From ATX-6F1 sp943369485 (lineage in GTDB: Bacteria; Cyanobacteriota; Cyanobacteriia; PCC-6307; Cyanobiaceae), in assembly GCA_943369485.1 (NCBI GenBank), contig CALRNH020000006.1, forward strand, positions 62,001 through 126,000: 64,000 nucleotides of DNA, written 5' to 3'. This document shows positions 52,607 through 60,413 of this stretch, in pieces (position 1 is the stretch's first letter; each line of letters begins with the position of its first letter). A program made the position numbers and the translations under genes. The notes under the pieces are model-generated. The model was not told the origin of the DNA, ran no database searches, and saw nothing but the letters and a program-made list of their open reading frames with translations.

Positions 52607-53890
52607 ATGGCTGTTGGAGGCGCTGGAGTCCCTGCGGGGGGTGGTGAGGCGTTGCCGGGCTGGCTGGAGCGTGGCCTGGCGGATCTGTTCCCCGCCGGCG
52701 AGCTGGACCACCCCGACCAGCGCCTGGGCGCCCGGCTGGCGGAGGCGCAGCGGGAGGGTCGGCCCCTGAGGGTCAAGCTGGGCATTGACCCGACCGGCTC
52801 CGACATCCACCTGGGTCACTCGATCCTGTTCCGGAAGCTGCGGGCCTTCCAGGACGCGGGCCATACGGCGGTGCTGATCATCGGTGACTTCACCGCCCGC
52901 ATCGGCGACCCCACCGGCAAGAGCGTCACCCGGGTGCAGCTCTCGGCCGAGGACGTGGAGGCCAATGCCACCACCTATCTGGCCCAGCTGGGGCAGGGCC
53001 AGCCCAAGGAAAGGTCGCTGCTGGATTTCGAGACGCCTGGCCGGTTGGAGGTGCGGCGTAACAGCGCGTGGCTGGCGGGGCTGGATCTGCCGGTGGTGAT
53101 CGACCTGCTGGCCACGAGCACCGTGGGCCAGATGCTGGCCAAGGAGGATTTTTCCAAGCGCTACGGCAGTGGCACGCCGATCGCTTTGCACGAGTTTCTC
53201 TATCCCCTCCTGCAGGGCTACGACTCGGTGGCGGTCCGCTCCGATCTGGAACTGGGGGGCACGGATCAGAAGTTCAACGTGGCGATGGGCCGCGACCTGC
53301 AGCGCCACCATGGCCAGCGGCCCCAGTTCGCCCTGCTGCTGCCGATCCTGCCGGGGCTTGATGGGGTGCAGAAGATGAGCAAGAGCCTCGGCAACACCGT
53401 GGGGCTCCGGGAAGATCCGCTCTCGATGTACTCCAAGCTCGAGAAGCTGCCCGATGCCGTTTCGGAGGCCTACCTGACCCTGCTCACCGACCTCGATCTG
53501 GCCGCGTTGCCGCAGAACCCACGGGAGCGGCAGAAGGCCCTGGCCCTGGCGATCACCGCCGGCCTGCACGGGGAGGCGGCGGCCCTTGCGGCCCAGGCCG
53601 ATGCCGGGCGGTTGGTGGCGGGGGCCGGCGGTGGTGGTGTGGCCGATGCCGGGGTGCAGGAGGTGTCGCTGGCAACGGTGAACTTCCCCGCCAAGGCCTT
53701 CTATCTGCTCAGCGCCCTCGGGCTCTGCGTCAGCAGCAGCGAGGCCCGGCGCGCGATCCTGGGGGGCGGTGTGAAGCTCGACGGCGAAAAGCTGGTTGAT
53801 CCCAACCAGGAATTCAGTGATGGGTCGGCGCTGGAGGGCAAGGTGTTGCAGCTCGGCAAGAAGACCTTCCGGCGCCTGGTGGCCCGATGA
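52607..53890 (+). CDS. tyrS: Tyrosyl-tRNA synthetase
   Basis: A 427-residue class I synthetase of the TyrRS-Z (TyrZ) type. The HIGH-like motif is in GIDPTGSDIHLGHS and KMSKS in GVQKMSKSLGNTVG. A C-terminal S4 domain is visible (KAFYLLSALGLCVSSSEARRAILGGGVKLDGEKL). ATG 52607 is preferred; the frame is open further upstream. It overlaps pyrF by ATGA. Confidence 0.94.
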   Translation: MAVGGAGVPAGGGEALPGWLERGLADLFPAGELDHPDQRLGARLAEAQREGRPLRVKLGIDPTGSDIHLGHSILFRKLRAFQDAGHTAVLIIGDFTARIGDPTGKSVTRVQLSAEDVEANATTYLAQLGQGQPKERSLLDFETPGRLEVRRNSAWLAGLDLPVVIDLLATSTVGQMLAKEDFSKRYGSGTPIALHEFLYPLLQGYDSVAVRSDLELGGTDQKFNVAMGRDLQRHHGQRPQFALLLPILPGLDGVQKMSKSLGNTVGLREDPLSMYSKLEKLPDAVSEAYLTLLTDLDLAALPQNPRERQKALALAITAGLHGEAAALAAQADAGRLVAGAGGGGVADAGVQEVSLATVNFPAKAFYLLSALGLCVSSSEARRAILGGGVKLDGEKLVDPNQEFSDGSALEGKVLQLGKKTFRRLVAR

Positions 53891-54618
53891 GCGCCCCCCC
53901 TGATCCCGCCGAGCGGATCATCCTGGCCCTGGATCGCCCGGATGCCGCCAGCGCCCTGGACCTGGTCGGCGCCATCCCCGAGCTGCGCTGGGTGAAGGTG
54001 GGTCTGGAGCTGTTCTGCGCCGCCGGCCCTGATGTGGTGCTTCAGCTGCGCGAGCGCGGCCTGCGGGTGTTCCTCGATCTCAAATTCCACGACATCCCCG
54101 CCACCATGGCCGGGGCCTGCCGCAGCGCCGCCGGGCTGGGGGCGGAGTTGATCACCGTGCAGGCCTGCGCAGGCTCGGAGGCCCTCTCGGCTGCTCAGAC
54201 GGGGGCCTTGGAGGGATCACGCGCCGGAGGGCTGTCGGCCCCCACGCTGCTGGCGGTCACGGTGCTCACCAGCTGGGATCCCGCCCGCTTCGCGGCTGAA
54301 CTGCAGGTGGCTGAACCCCTGGCGGCCCATGTCAGCCGCTTGGCAGCCCTGGCCGCAGCGGCCGGCCTCGGCGGGGCGGTGTGCTCCCCCCAGGAGGTGT
54401 CGGCCCTGCGCGCGGCCCATCCCCAACCCTTCACCCTGGTCACACCAGGCATCCGTCCCGCAGGCAGCACCAGGGGGGATCAAGCCCGGGTGATGACTCC
54501 CCAGCGGGCGATCGCCGCCGGCGCCAGCCGACTGGTGATCGGTCGGCCGATCAGTGCGGCTTCCGATCCGGCGGCCGCCTTTGCCGCCTGTTGCCAGGAT
54601 CTGCAGCCGCCAGAATGA
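53887..54618 (+). CDS. pyrF: Orotidine-5'-phosphate decarboxylase
   Basis: A 243-residue TIM-barrel enzyme making UMP. The catalytic Asp64-Lys66-Asp69 cluster is in VFLDLKFHDIPATM, and the C-terminal phosphate site TPGIRPAGS and RLVIGRPISAASDP are intact. It starts in an ATGA overlap with tyrS. Its last part, from about residue 172 on, is partly repeated at 58280-58438 on the far side of an insertion. The original copy seems the functional one. Confidence 0.96.
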   Translation: MSAPPDPAERIILALDRPDAASALDLVGAIPELRWVKVGLELFCAAGPDVVLQLRERGLRVFLDLKFHDIPATMAGACRSAAGLGAELITVQACAGSEALSAAQTGALEGSRAGGLSAPTLLAVTVLTSWDPARFAAELQVAEPLAAHVSRLAALAAAAGLGGAVCSPQEVSALRAAHPQPFTLVTPGIRPAGSTRGDQARVMTPQRAIAAGASRLVIGRPISAASDPAAAFAACCQDLQPPE

Positions 54619-54670
54619 GCGGATTGCCGTGATCCGTTGACGCTGGGGCTGATCTGATGCCCATCACCGG

Positions 54671-54687
54671 CCATGCACGGACGATGT
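54671..54687 (+). repeat. Inner direct repeat, left copy
   Basis: CCATGCACGG, one variable base, CGATGT; 16 of 17 bases match 58261-58277. The copies lie inside the two ends of the inserted segment, in the same orientation. Confidence 0.7.
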
Positions 54688-54738
54688 TGACGACGGAACG
54701 ATCGGTGCTCAACACGGTCATCAGCGTGCACGCCTTGC

Positions 54739-54900
54739 ATGAAAGTTTGTGCTGCCGTCCCCGGGGGGTTCGTCATCACATGGTTGACCAAAACCGATCT
54801 CGACAGCCTGGCGATGGAGGCTAACGGCAACATCGCCCAGGCAACCCTGATCGAGAAAGCCGGCGTCAACGTTTCTGGCAGTCTCCGCGGTTGGACCTGA
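54739..54900 (+). CDS. Short open frame, 53 residues, unknown
   Basis: ATG 54739 to TGA 54900 encodes MKVCAAVPGGFVITWLTKTD and continues through IAQATLIEKAG to LRGWT. Residue composition is protein-like, but there is no clear ribosome-binding site and no family match that I know. It may be the remnant of a larger gene rather than a working small gene. Confidence 0.3.
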   Translation: MKVCAAVPGGFVITWLTKTDLDSLAMEANGNIAQATLIEKAGVNVSGSLRGWT

Positions 54901-55364
54901 TCACCGGCGCCATGGAGTTCTTTGCTGACCCCGATCTTACTCAGCACCAACATCGAATTTGGCGCTGCCGACATGTTGGATGCCTGGATATGGTTGTCGA
55001 CAACTGGCACGTTGGTAAAGACTCGTTGGCGAAGTCGCGCTGGCCACGCCCGCAGCTGTTGCAGTTCAACGGGTGAAGTGCCGCTTGCGACCGCGGGCCG
55101 TCGACCCTGGGCCCTTCAACGAAACGGCCGATATGGGGTCGAACCACGTCCGGTTGGTTTCGAGCGCCGATGGCGAGATCGCCGCGGTTCACGCGAGTCA
55201 AGTCGACGCGACCGATAGCGTCCCAAAGACGGTCGTTTGTCGTTGAGCTTGGCAGTTCTGCTTGTGCCGGAAGCCGCCGCTCATCCAGCAGATAACGACC
55301 AGCCAGCTTTGCGCCCAGCGCAAATGATCGCTATCCGCCAATCTCCCGAACGCGGCCTTTGCAG

Positions 55365-57947
55365 TTAGCCAACCCTGCTCTCGATCTTCATCAGGATGGC
55401 CTGGCGCAGATCAGCGAGCTCGATCGGCTTTTGCAGAATGACGGTGCCTGCCTCTTCACCATTGAGCGGGACCCGGTTGCCATAACCCGAGGCAAAGATG
55501 TAAGGCACGCCAGCCTTTCGAAGGCGCTGCGCGAAGTCGAAGCTGGTTTGTCCAGCAATGTTGATGTCCAGTACCGCAAGATCGAGCTGCGTTGCCGCGA
55601 TCGCACCACCCGCTTCGGCGATTGTCGACGCCGTCGTCACCTGCTTGGCGCCGAGGGCATACAGCATGTCCTCCGTTTCGAGTGCGATGATCAGGCTGTC
55701 TTCGAGAAGCAAGACGCTCAATCCAGCGAGTACATCGTTGCTCGCCGCCGGCACATCGACAGGCGCATCCTTGGATAGCGCAGCTTTCGCGGTAACGGGC
55801 GCTTCCTTCTCATCGAAGTGGACGTGTTTCGCCGGCAGCGTGAAATCTGCCTCGAGCCCCGTCAGCACATAGCGAACCTCGGCGGTGCCCTGCAGATCGA
55901 ATGGCACCGTCCGTTCGATGACGACAGAACCGAACCCGCGGCGCACTGGTGCCTCCACCGGCGGCCCACCACGTTCGCGCCAGCGAACGACGAGCCCGCC
56001 GTCGCCTGAAACTTCCAGCGCGACATGAACCGACCCGAAGGTCGACAATGCCCCATACTTGGCGCTGTTGGTCACGAGTTCGTGGATGACGAGTGCCATC
56101 GTTGAAACCGCGGTTGGCTGGAGCTGGACCGGCGGCCCTTCGACAATCAGTGCCTCGTGCCCGTCGCGTCGATAGACATTCACCTCGTCTTCGAGCAGCG
56201 CCAGCAATGACCCCGGTCCCCAGGAATTGCTGGTCAAATAATCATGAGCCCGAGCCAGCGTCTGGATGCGGCCGTTGAGCTTTGTCTTGTATTCGGCAAC
56301 GCCGGTCGCGTTTTGTCCTGTCCGCGCGATCAATCCGCGAACGAGCGTCAGGATGTTGCGCACCCGATGATTGAGTTCGGCGATCAACAAATCGCTCCGC
56401 TCGCTCGCCTGCCGGCGTTCGTCGCTCGCTGCTTCGGAGTAGCGCAAAATGACTTCGATGATTGCAATCCGGATCGCCTCGGCGACACTTCGGTCAGCCT
56501 CTGTAAAAGGCTGGGCCGTGCCACGCACCATTTCGGTGAAGGCGGCGAAGCTCTTGCGCGGCGACAGCCGCATTCCGTTCTCGGTCTCGACCAGGGCTTT
56601 GGCCGGATCGCCACTCCAGCGCACCTGTTTGAGCAATTCGCGCCGAAACAGCATGATGTAGTCGCGGGGGGTCCGCGACACCGGGATCGCCAGCATTCCT
56701 GCGGCGCGATCGGTGCTTGTCGCACAACCCGGTGCGATCAACGACAACTGATTGCAATCGAAGATCCCGGTCGGCGAAGCCGAGTCGAGATGGCGGGCGA
56801 TCGCGGCAACCTCGCCTTCGGGCGGCGTCGCGCCATTGAGCGTGATCGTGTCGGCCAGGAAAATCGCGACACCGTCGCAATCGATCACGCCGCTGACCAT
56901 ATCGCGGATCCATTCGGCGTTCATCAGCAGCGATTCGTTATCGGCGATCGCCGTCATCATGCGGTCGCTGAAATCGCGGGCCTTGCGCTCGCCGAGCGCA
57001 GCATCGCCTCGCAGCCGGCTTTCGAGCGACATCGAATACATGTGGCCGAACAGTTCAGCGGCGGTGCGCATCACAAAGCTCGGGCAGCTCGCCGTGGTGT
57101 GATGGCAGGCGATCAGGCCCCACAGCCTGCCTTCGAGGATGATTGAGATCGACAGCGAAGCGCCGACACCCATGTTGGTCAGATATTCGATGTGTACCGG
57201 CGACACCGCGCGCGTGACCGCCTGCGTCATGTCCAGCGCGTGCTCGGGGCCAGCGCGCAGCGGCAGCATCGGAACGGTTTCGGCGTGGACGTCGGCGATG
57301 ATCCGAAACGGATTGGCGAGGTACAGCGGCCGTGCCTGCCCCGGAATGTCCGACGCCGGATAGCGCAGGCCAAGGAAGCTCTCGAAGTCCGAACGGATCG
57401 ATTCCGCGATGACGTCGCCATCACCGTTGTCGGCAAAGCAGTAAATCATGACGCGCTCGAAGCCGGTAATGGCGCGCACCTGGCGCGCGGCGTCACGGTG
57501 GAACTCGGCGAGGGTCTTGGTCCGCTTCAACCGCTCGATCATGGCGAGGACCATCGATGCGACTTCCGAGTGGTCCTGCGGCGGCGATGGCTCACCTTCC
57601 AGCACCAAAAGGTCGTCGCTGTAATGCAGGCTGAGGTCGAAGCGCTTCTCCGGGCTGACGAGGCCGATGCCGTAAAGCCGCACGCTCGATCTCGCCCGCT
57701 GGAGGGTGAGCCGATTGCGGATTTCGTGCAGGGCGTGCACGTCGATGACCGTGTCGAGCGGCTTGCCAATCAGCGCGTCGGCCGCGAGCCCGAGCATCGA
57801 CAGGGTGTTCGCCGAAGCGCGCTCGATCGTCCAGTCATTGGAGATGGCGAGCAGGAAGCCGAAGGATTGGATCCGGTCCAATCGCGTGATCGGTTCCCGG
57901 TCGCAGATCGTCAGGTCGGGTAAGCCCTGACCGCTTGTTTCAACCAT
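55365..57947 (-). CDS. Bacteriophytochrome: PAS-GAF-PHY, HWE histidine kinase, C-terminal receiver
   Basis: An 860-residue red/far-red photoreceptor kinase. Cys15 (TICDREPI) is placed as the biliverdin-binding Cys of bacteriophytochromes, not the GAF Cys of cyanobacterial phytochromes. The GAF domain has PASDIP at 197-202 and His252 in VHIEYLTNMGV; the PHY tongue has PRKSF at 463-467. The kinase part has His527 in NHRVRN, an N-box HELVTNSAKYG (622-632) and the W-R-E motif at 656-658, which define HWE kinases. The receiver (742-855) has Glu749-Asp750, phospho-acceptor Asp794 (VLDIN) and Lys840. No haem oxygenase gene or partner regulator is next to it. The architecture, base use and flanks point to alphaproteobacterial transfer. 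Confidence 0.93.
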   Translation of the reverse strand: MVETSGQGLPDLTICDREPITRLDRIQSFGFLLAISNDWTIERASANTLSMLGLAADALIGKPLDTVIDVHALHEIRNRLTLQRARSSVRLYGIGLVSPEKRFDLSLHYSDDLLVLEGEPSPPQDHSEVASMVLAMIERLKRTKTLAEFHRDAARQVRAITGFERVMIYCFADNGDGDVIAESIRSDFESFLGLRYPASDIPGQARPLYLANPFRIIADVHAETVPMLPLRAGPEHALDMTQAVTRAVSPVHIEYLTNMGVGASLSISIILEGRLWGLIACHHTTASCPSFVMRTAAELFGHMYSMSLESRLRGDAALGERKARDFSDRMMTAIADNESLLMNAEWIRDMVSGVIDCDGVAIFLADTITLNGATPPEGEVAAIARHLDSASPTGIFDCNQLSLIAPGCATSTDRAAGMLAIPVSRTPRDYIMLFRRELLKQVRWSGDPAKALVETENGMRLSPRKSFAAFTEMVRGTAQPFTEADRSVAEAIRIAIIEVILRYSEAASDERRQASERSDLLIAELNHRVRNILTLVRGLIARTGQNATGVAEYKTKLNGRIQTLARAHDYLTSNSWGPGSLLALLEDEVNVYRRDGHEALIVEGPPVQLQPTAVSTMALVIHELVTNSAKYGALSTFGSVHVALEVSGDGGLVVRWRERGGPPVEAPVRRGFGSVVIERTVPFDLQGTAEVRYVLTGLEADFTLPAKHVHFDEKEAPVTAKAALSKDAPVDVPAASNDVLAGLSVLLLEDSLIIALETEDMLYALGAKQVTTASTIAEAGGAIAATQLDLAVLDINIAGQTSFDFAQRLRKAGVPYIFASGYGNRVPLNGEEAGTVILQKPIELADLRQAILMKIESRVG

Positions 57948-58279
57948 GGAGCCCCCTGATGTTCACTGTTGCATCCGCCGTTGTTGAAGTGCCGGGCAGC
58001 CGACCCTGTGGCGAAATACCAGCCTGAACTGTGCGCCCGATCAGTATCTTCCTATCGATTGATTGCTGAGGTCTGCTTCATGAATGCTGCGAATGACATC
58101 CAGTGAACGATGGGGACCTGCAGTAATCAAACGATCCCACAGGGCAATTCGACACGAGTGCTGTCGGTCGTCAGCACCGGACTTCGCGCGCATTCCAGGC
58201 TGTCAACGACAGGCTCAGGGCGGGCTTCGACCCCAACGATGACACGCTGTTCCTGCTTGCCCATGCACGGCCGATGTGA
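57948..58279. other. Right flank of the insertion, upstream of the phytochrome; degenerate
   Basis: It holds the ribosome-binding site of the phytochrome (AGGGGG before ATG 57947) and presumably its promoter. No other complete gene is seen. A stretch at about 58198-58231 (GACAGGCTCAGGGCGGGCTTCGAC) resembles a repeated intergenic element I know from sphingomonads. The inner repeat copy 58261-58277 lies at its end. Confidence 0.5.
58261..58277 (+). repeat. Inner direct repeat, right copy
   Basis: CCATGCACGG, one variable base, CGATGT, matching the left copy at 54671-54687 in 16 of 17 bases. It directly precedes the pyrF remnant. Confidence 0.7.
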
Positions 58280-58438
58280 TGGCCCTGCGCGCGGCCCATC
58301 CCCAACCCTTCACCTGCTCACACCAGGCATCCGACCCTCCGGCAGCATCAGGGGTGACCAAGCCCGGGTGATGACACCCCAGCGGGCCCTCTCCGCCGGC
58401 ACCAGCTGCCGGAATGAGCGGATTGCCGTGATCCGTTG
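58280..58438 (+). pseudogene. Decayed duplicate of the pyrF 3' end
   Basis: 58280-58405 aligns with 54402-54527 of intact pyrF at most positions. One base is lost near 58314 (CACCTG against CACCCTGG), which shifts the frame. About 80 bases present in pyrF (54528-54607) are missing, and 58409-58438 then matches the pyrF end and the sequence just beyond it (GAATGAGCGGATTGCCGTGA). It cannot encode the enzyme. It ends at the transglutaminase start. Confidence 0.9.
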
Positions 58439-59206
58439 ATGCTGGAACTGATCGGCTTTGAGCTCATCAGTTCAGAACCCTTGAGCGCGGGGAGCTTTGT
58501 GCTGGGCGACGAGGGCAACCGCTTCTGGTGCCTGGTGGCGCCCGCTGGCACGAGCACGATCCAGCTGCGGGCGCAGGTCCGCGACTCCGGGTTGCAGGAG
58601 CCCGTGGAGCCAGGGGCCGCCCAGGTGCCCGTGGAGGAGCTGCCGGAGCTCTGCTACCTCTACCTGCGTGCCAGTCGCTATGGCGAAAGCGATCTGCTGG
58701 CCCCCATGGCCTGGTCGCTGTTCGGGGGCACCCCGCCTCGCTGGGAGCGGGTCCAGGCCATCTGCGACTGGGTCCATCGCCGGCTGATCTTCGACGAATC
58801 GGCCGCCAGCTCCACCAAGACCGCCACCGAGGCCCTGCGCGAGGGCCGGGGCGTGTGCCGTGATTTCGCCCATCTGGCGGTGGCCTTTTGCCGCGCACTC
58901 AACATCCCCGCCCGCTACTGCACCGGCTACATGGGCTACACCGGTGTGGAGGTGGGGCCTGAGCCGATCGATGACTCGGGCTGGTTCGAGGCCTACCTGG
59001 GGGGGTGCTGGTTCACGTTCGATGCGCGCACCAACCAGCCCCGCATCGGCCGGGTGCTGGTGGGGCGAGGCCGCGATGCCGCCGATGTGCCAATCCTGCA
59101 CTCCTTCGGCAGCCATGAGCTCACCAGCTTCCGTGTGATCACCAGCGCCCGCGAGCTGGAGCCGGATCAGGCGGACACGACTTCCCTGGGCACCAGCTCG
59201 GCGTAG
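58439..59206 (+). CDS. Transglutaminase-like (papain-fold) protein
   Basis: A 255-residue protein. An N-terminal beta domain leads to the transglutaminase core with the nucleophile Cys in GRGVCRDFAHLAVAFCRALNIPARYC (about 138-163). The usual His-Ala-Trp motif is replaced by SGWFEAYLGGCWFTFDARTNQPRIGR, where the expected His is not visible while the following Asp is kept; I recall a subfamily with this form. The role is unknown. ATG 58439 is preferred to TTG 58436. Before the insertion it would have followed pyrF directly. Its 3' end overlaps the glycosyltransferase gene by 40 bases. Confidence 0.85.
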   Translation: MLELIGFELISSEPLSAGSFVLGDEGNRFWCLVAPAGTSTIQLRAQVRDSGLQEPVEPGAAQVPVEELPELCYLYLRASRYGESDLLAPMAWSLFGGTPPRWERVQAICDWVHRRLIFDESAASSTKTATEALREGRGVCRDFAHLAVAFCRALNIPARYCTGYMGYTGVEVGPEPIDDSGWFEAYLGGCWFTFDARTNQPRIGRVLVGRGRDAADVPILHSFGSHELTSFRVITSARELEPDQADTTSLGTSSA

Positions 59207-60384
59207 AGCTGCTCAAGGGCATCGATGTTGCTTGTCAAGGTGTAGCGCTCCAGCACCCGTTCCCGGCCGCGCCGGCCCAGTTCGGCCGTGAGCACGGGCT
59301 GGTCCCGCAGCACCGGCAGCAGGGTGCGCAGCTGGGTGGTGACCCCCTGGGTGCTGATCACGATGCCGGCCCCCCCTTCCAGCACCTCCCCATCGGCGCC
59401 CGCATCGGTGGCCACGCAGGCGGTGCCGCTGGCCATCGCCTCCAGCAGCGCCAGCGAGAGCCCCTCCACCAGTGAGGGAAGCAGGAACACCTCGGCCTGC
59501 TGCAGCAGGGCAATGCGGCGGTCAAGATCCGGCTCGTAGCCCCACCAGAGCAGGTCGTCCCCATCAGCGCTGGCCTGGAGGCCGTTGCGCAGGGGGCCGT
59601 CGCCCACGATCACCAGCCGGCAGCCCGCCGGTTGCACCAGCCGCCAGGCGCGGATCAGAGCCTCCACGTTTTTTTCGGTGGAAATCCGCCCCATGTAGAG
59701 GAACAGGCGCCGATCCCCCAGCCGCTGGCGCAGCTCCGCCAGCGCCGGACTGGGGCCGAGCGCGGAGGGGCACCAGGCGTCGACGTCGACGCCGTTGGGA
59801 ATGACCGCCAGCCGATCGTCCTTCACCCCCAGCCGGGCGAGCACCTCGGCCTGCAGATCGGAGAACACGATCACCCGGTCGCAGCGGGCCAGGGTGGGCG
59901 CATAGAGCTGGTAGGTGAGCTGCTGGGTGCCGGCCGTGAGGTTGCGCAGGCCGGCGTCGAAGGCGGGGTGGAAGGTGGCCACCAGGGGCAGTCCGAGCTG
60001 CTGGCAGAGGTCAGGCAGGCGGAAGTCCAGGGGCGAAAGCGTGAGGCTGGCATGCACCACATCGGGCCGCAGGCGCTCGAGCGATTCGCGGAATTCCCGC
60101 TGGGCTCCCGGGGAGGGGATCGTGTACACCTGGGATTTGACCAGGTAAGGCAGGGCCACCTCGGGGGATTCGCCGGGTTCCGGGGCTGTCGGGGCCCAAT
60201 GGATCAGCGGATCCGCCAGATGTCCGAATTGACCGAGCCCCTTGAGTTGCTGGGCGGCCGAGGTGTCGAAGTGGATGAAGCTGATCTGGTGGCCCCGCTG
60301 GCGCAGGGCGTGGGTGGTGCTGAGGCCGTAGGTGACGTTGCCGCAGAAGGGAGATTTCTTGCCTAGCCAGGCAATGTGAGCCAC
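59167..60384 (-). CDS. Group 1 (GT4) glycosyltransferase
   Basis: A 405-residue GT-B glycosyltransferase. The N-terminal domain has GNVTYGLSTTHALRQRG; the C-terminal nucleotide-sugar part has LFLYMGRISTEKNVEALIRAWRL, LVIVGDGPLRNGLQ and the LPSLVEGLSLALLEAMASGTACVATDAG motif with the conserved Glu-x7-Glu. The sugar and acceptor are unknown; surface polysaccharide or glycolipid is likely. It overlaps the transglutaminase gene tail to tail and lies 29 bases after the MFS gene. Confidence 0.92.
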   Translation of the reverse strand: MAHIAWLGKKSPFCGNVTYGLSTTHALRQRGHQISFIHFDTSAAQQLKGLGQFGHLADPLIHWAPTAPEPGESPEVALPYLVKSQVYTIPSPGAQREFRESLERLRPDVVHASLTLSPLDFRLPDLCQQLGLPLVATFHPAFDAGLRNLTAGTQQLTYQLYAPTLARCDRVIVFSDLQAEVLARLGVKDDRLAVIPNGVDVDAWCPSALGPSPALAELRQRLGDRRLFLYMGRISTEKNVEALIRAWRLVQPAGCRLVIVGDGPLRNGLQASADGDDLLWWGYEPDLDRRIALLQQAEVFLLPSLVEGLSLALLEAMASGTACVATDAGADGEVLEGGAGIVISTQGVTTQLRTLLPVLRDQPVLTAELGRRGRERVLERYTLTSNIDALEQLYAELVPREVVSA

Positions 60385-60413
60385 CGGGGCCGCGCTTCAT
60401 TCCAGAGAAAACG

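Larger units (their letters stand above)
54619..55364. other. 746-base left flank of the phytochrome insertion; degenerate, one short open frame
   Basis: From the pyrF stop to the phytochrome stop. The first 15 to 30 bases resemble a decayed copy of the start of the transglutaminase gene (compare 54620-54655 with 58418-58455). The rest has lower GC than the cyanobacterial genes and short open frames, with no recognised family. About 55085-55260 reads (minus strand) like intergenic sequence I associate with sphingomonads. The inner repeat 54671-54687 and the 53-residue frame at 54739 lie here. Confidence 0.55.
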
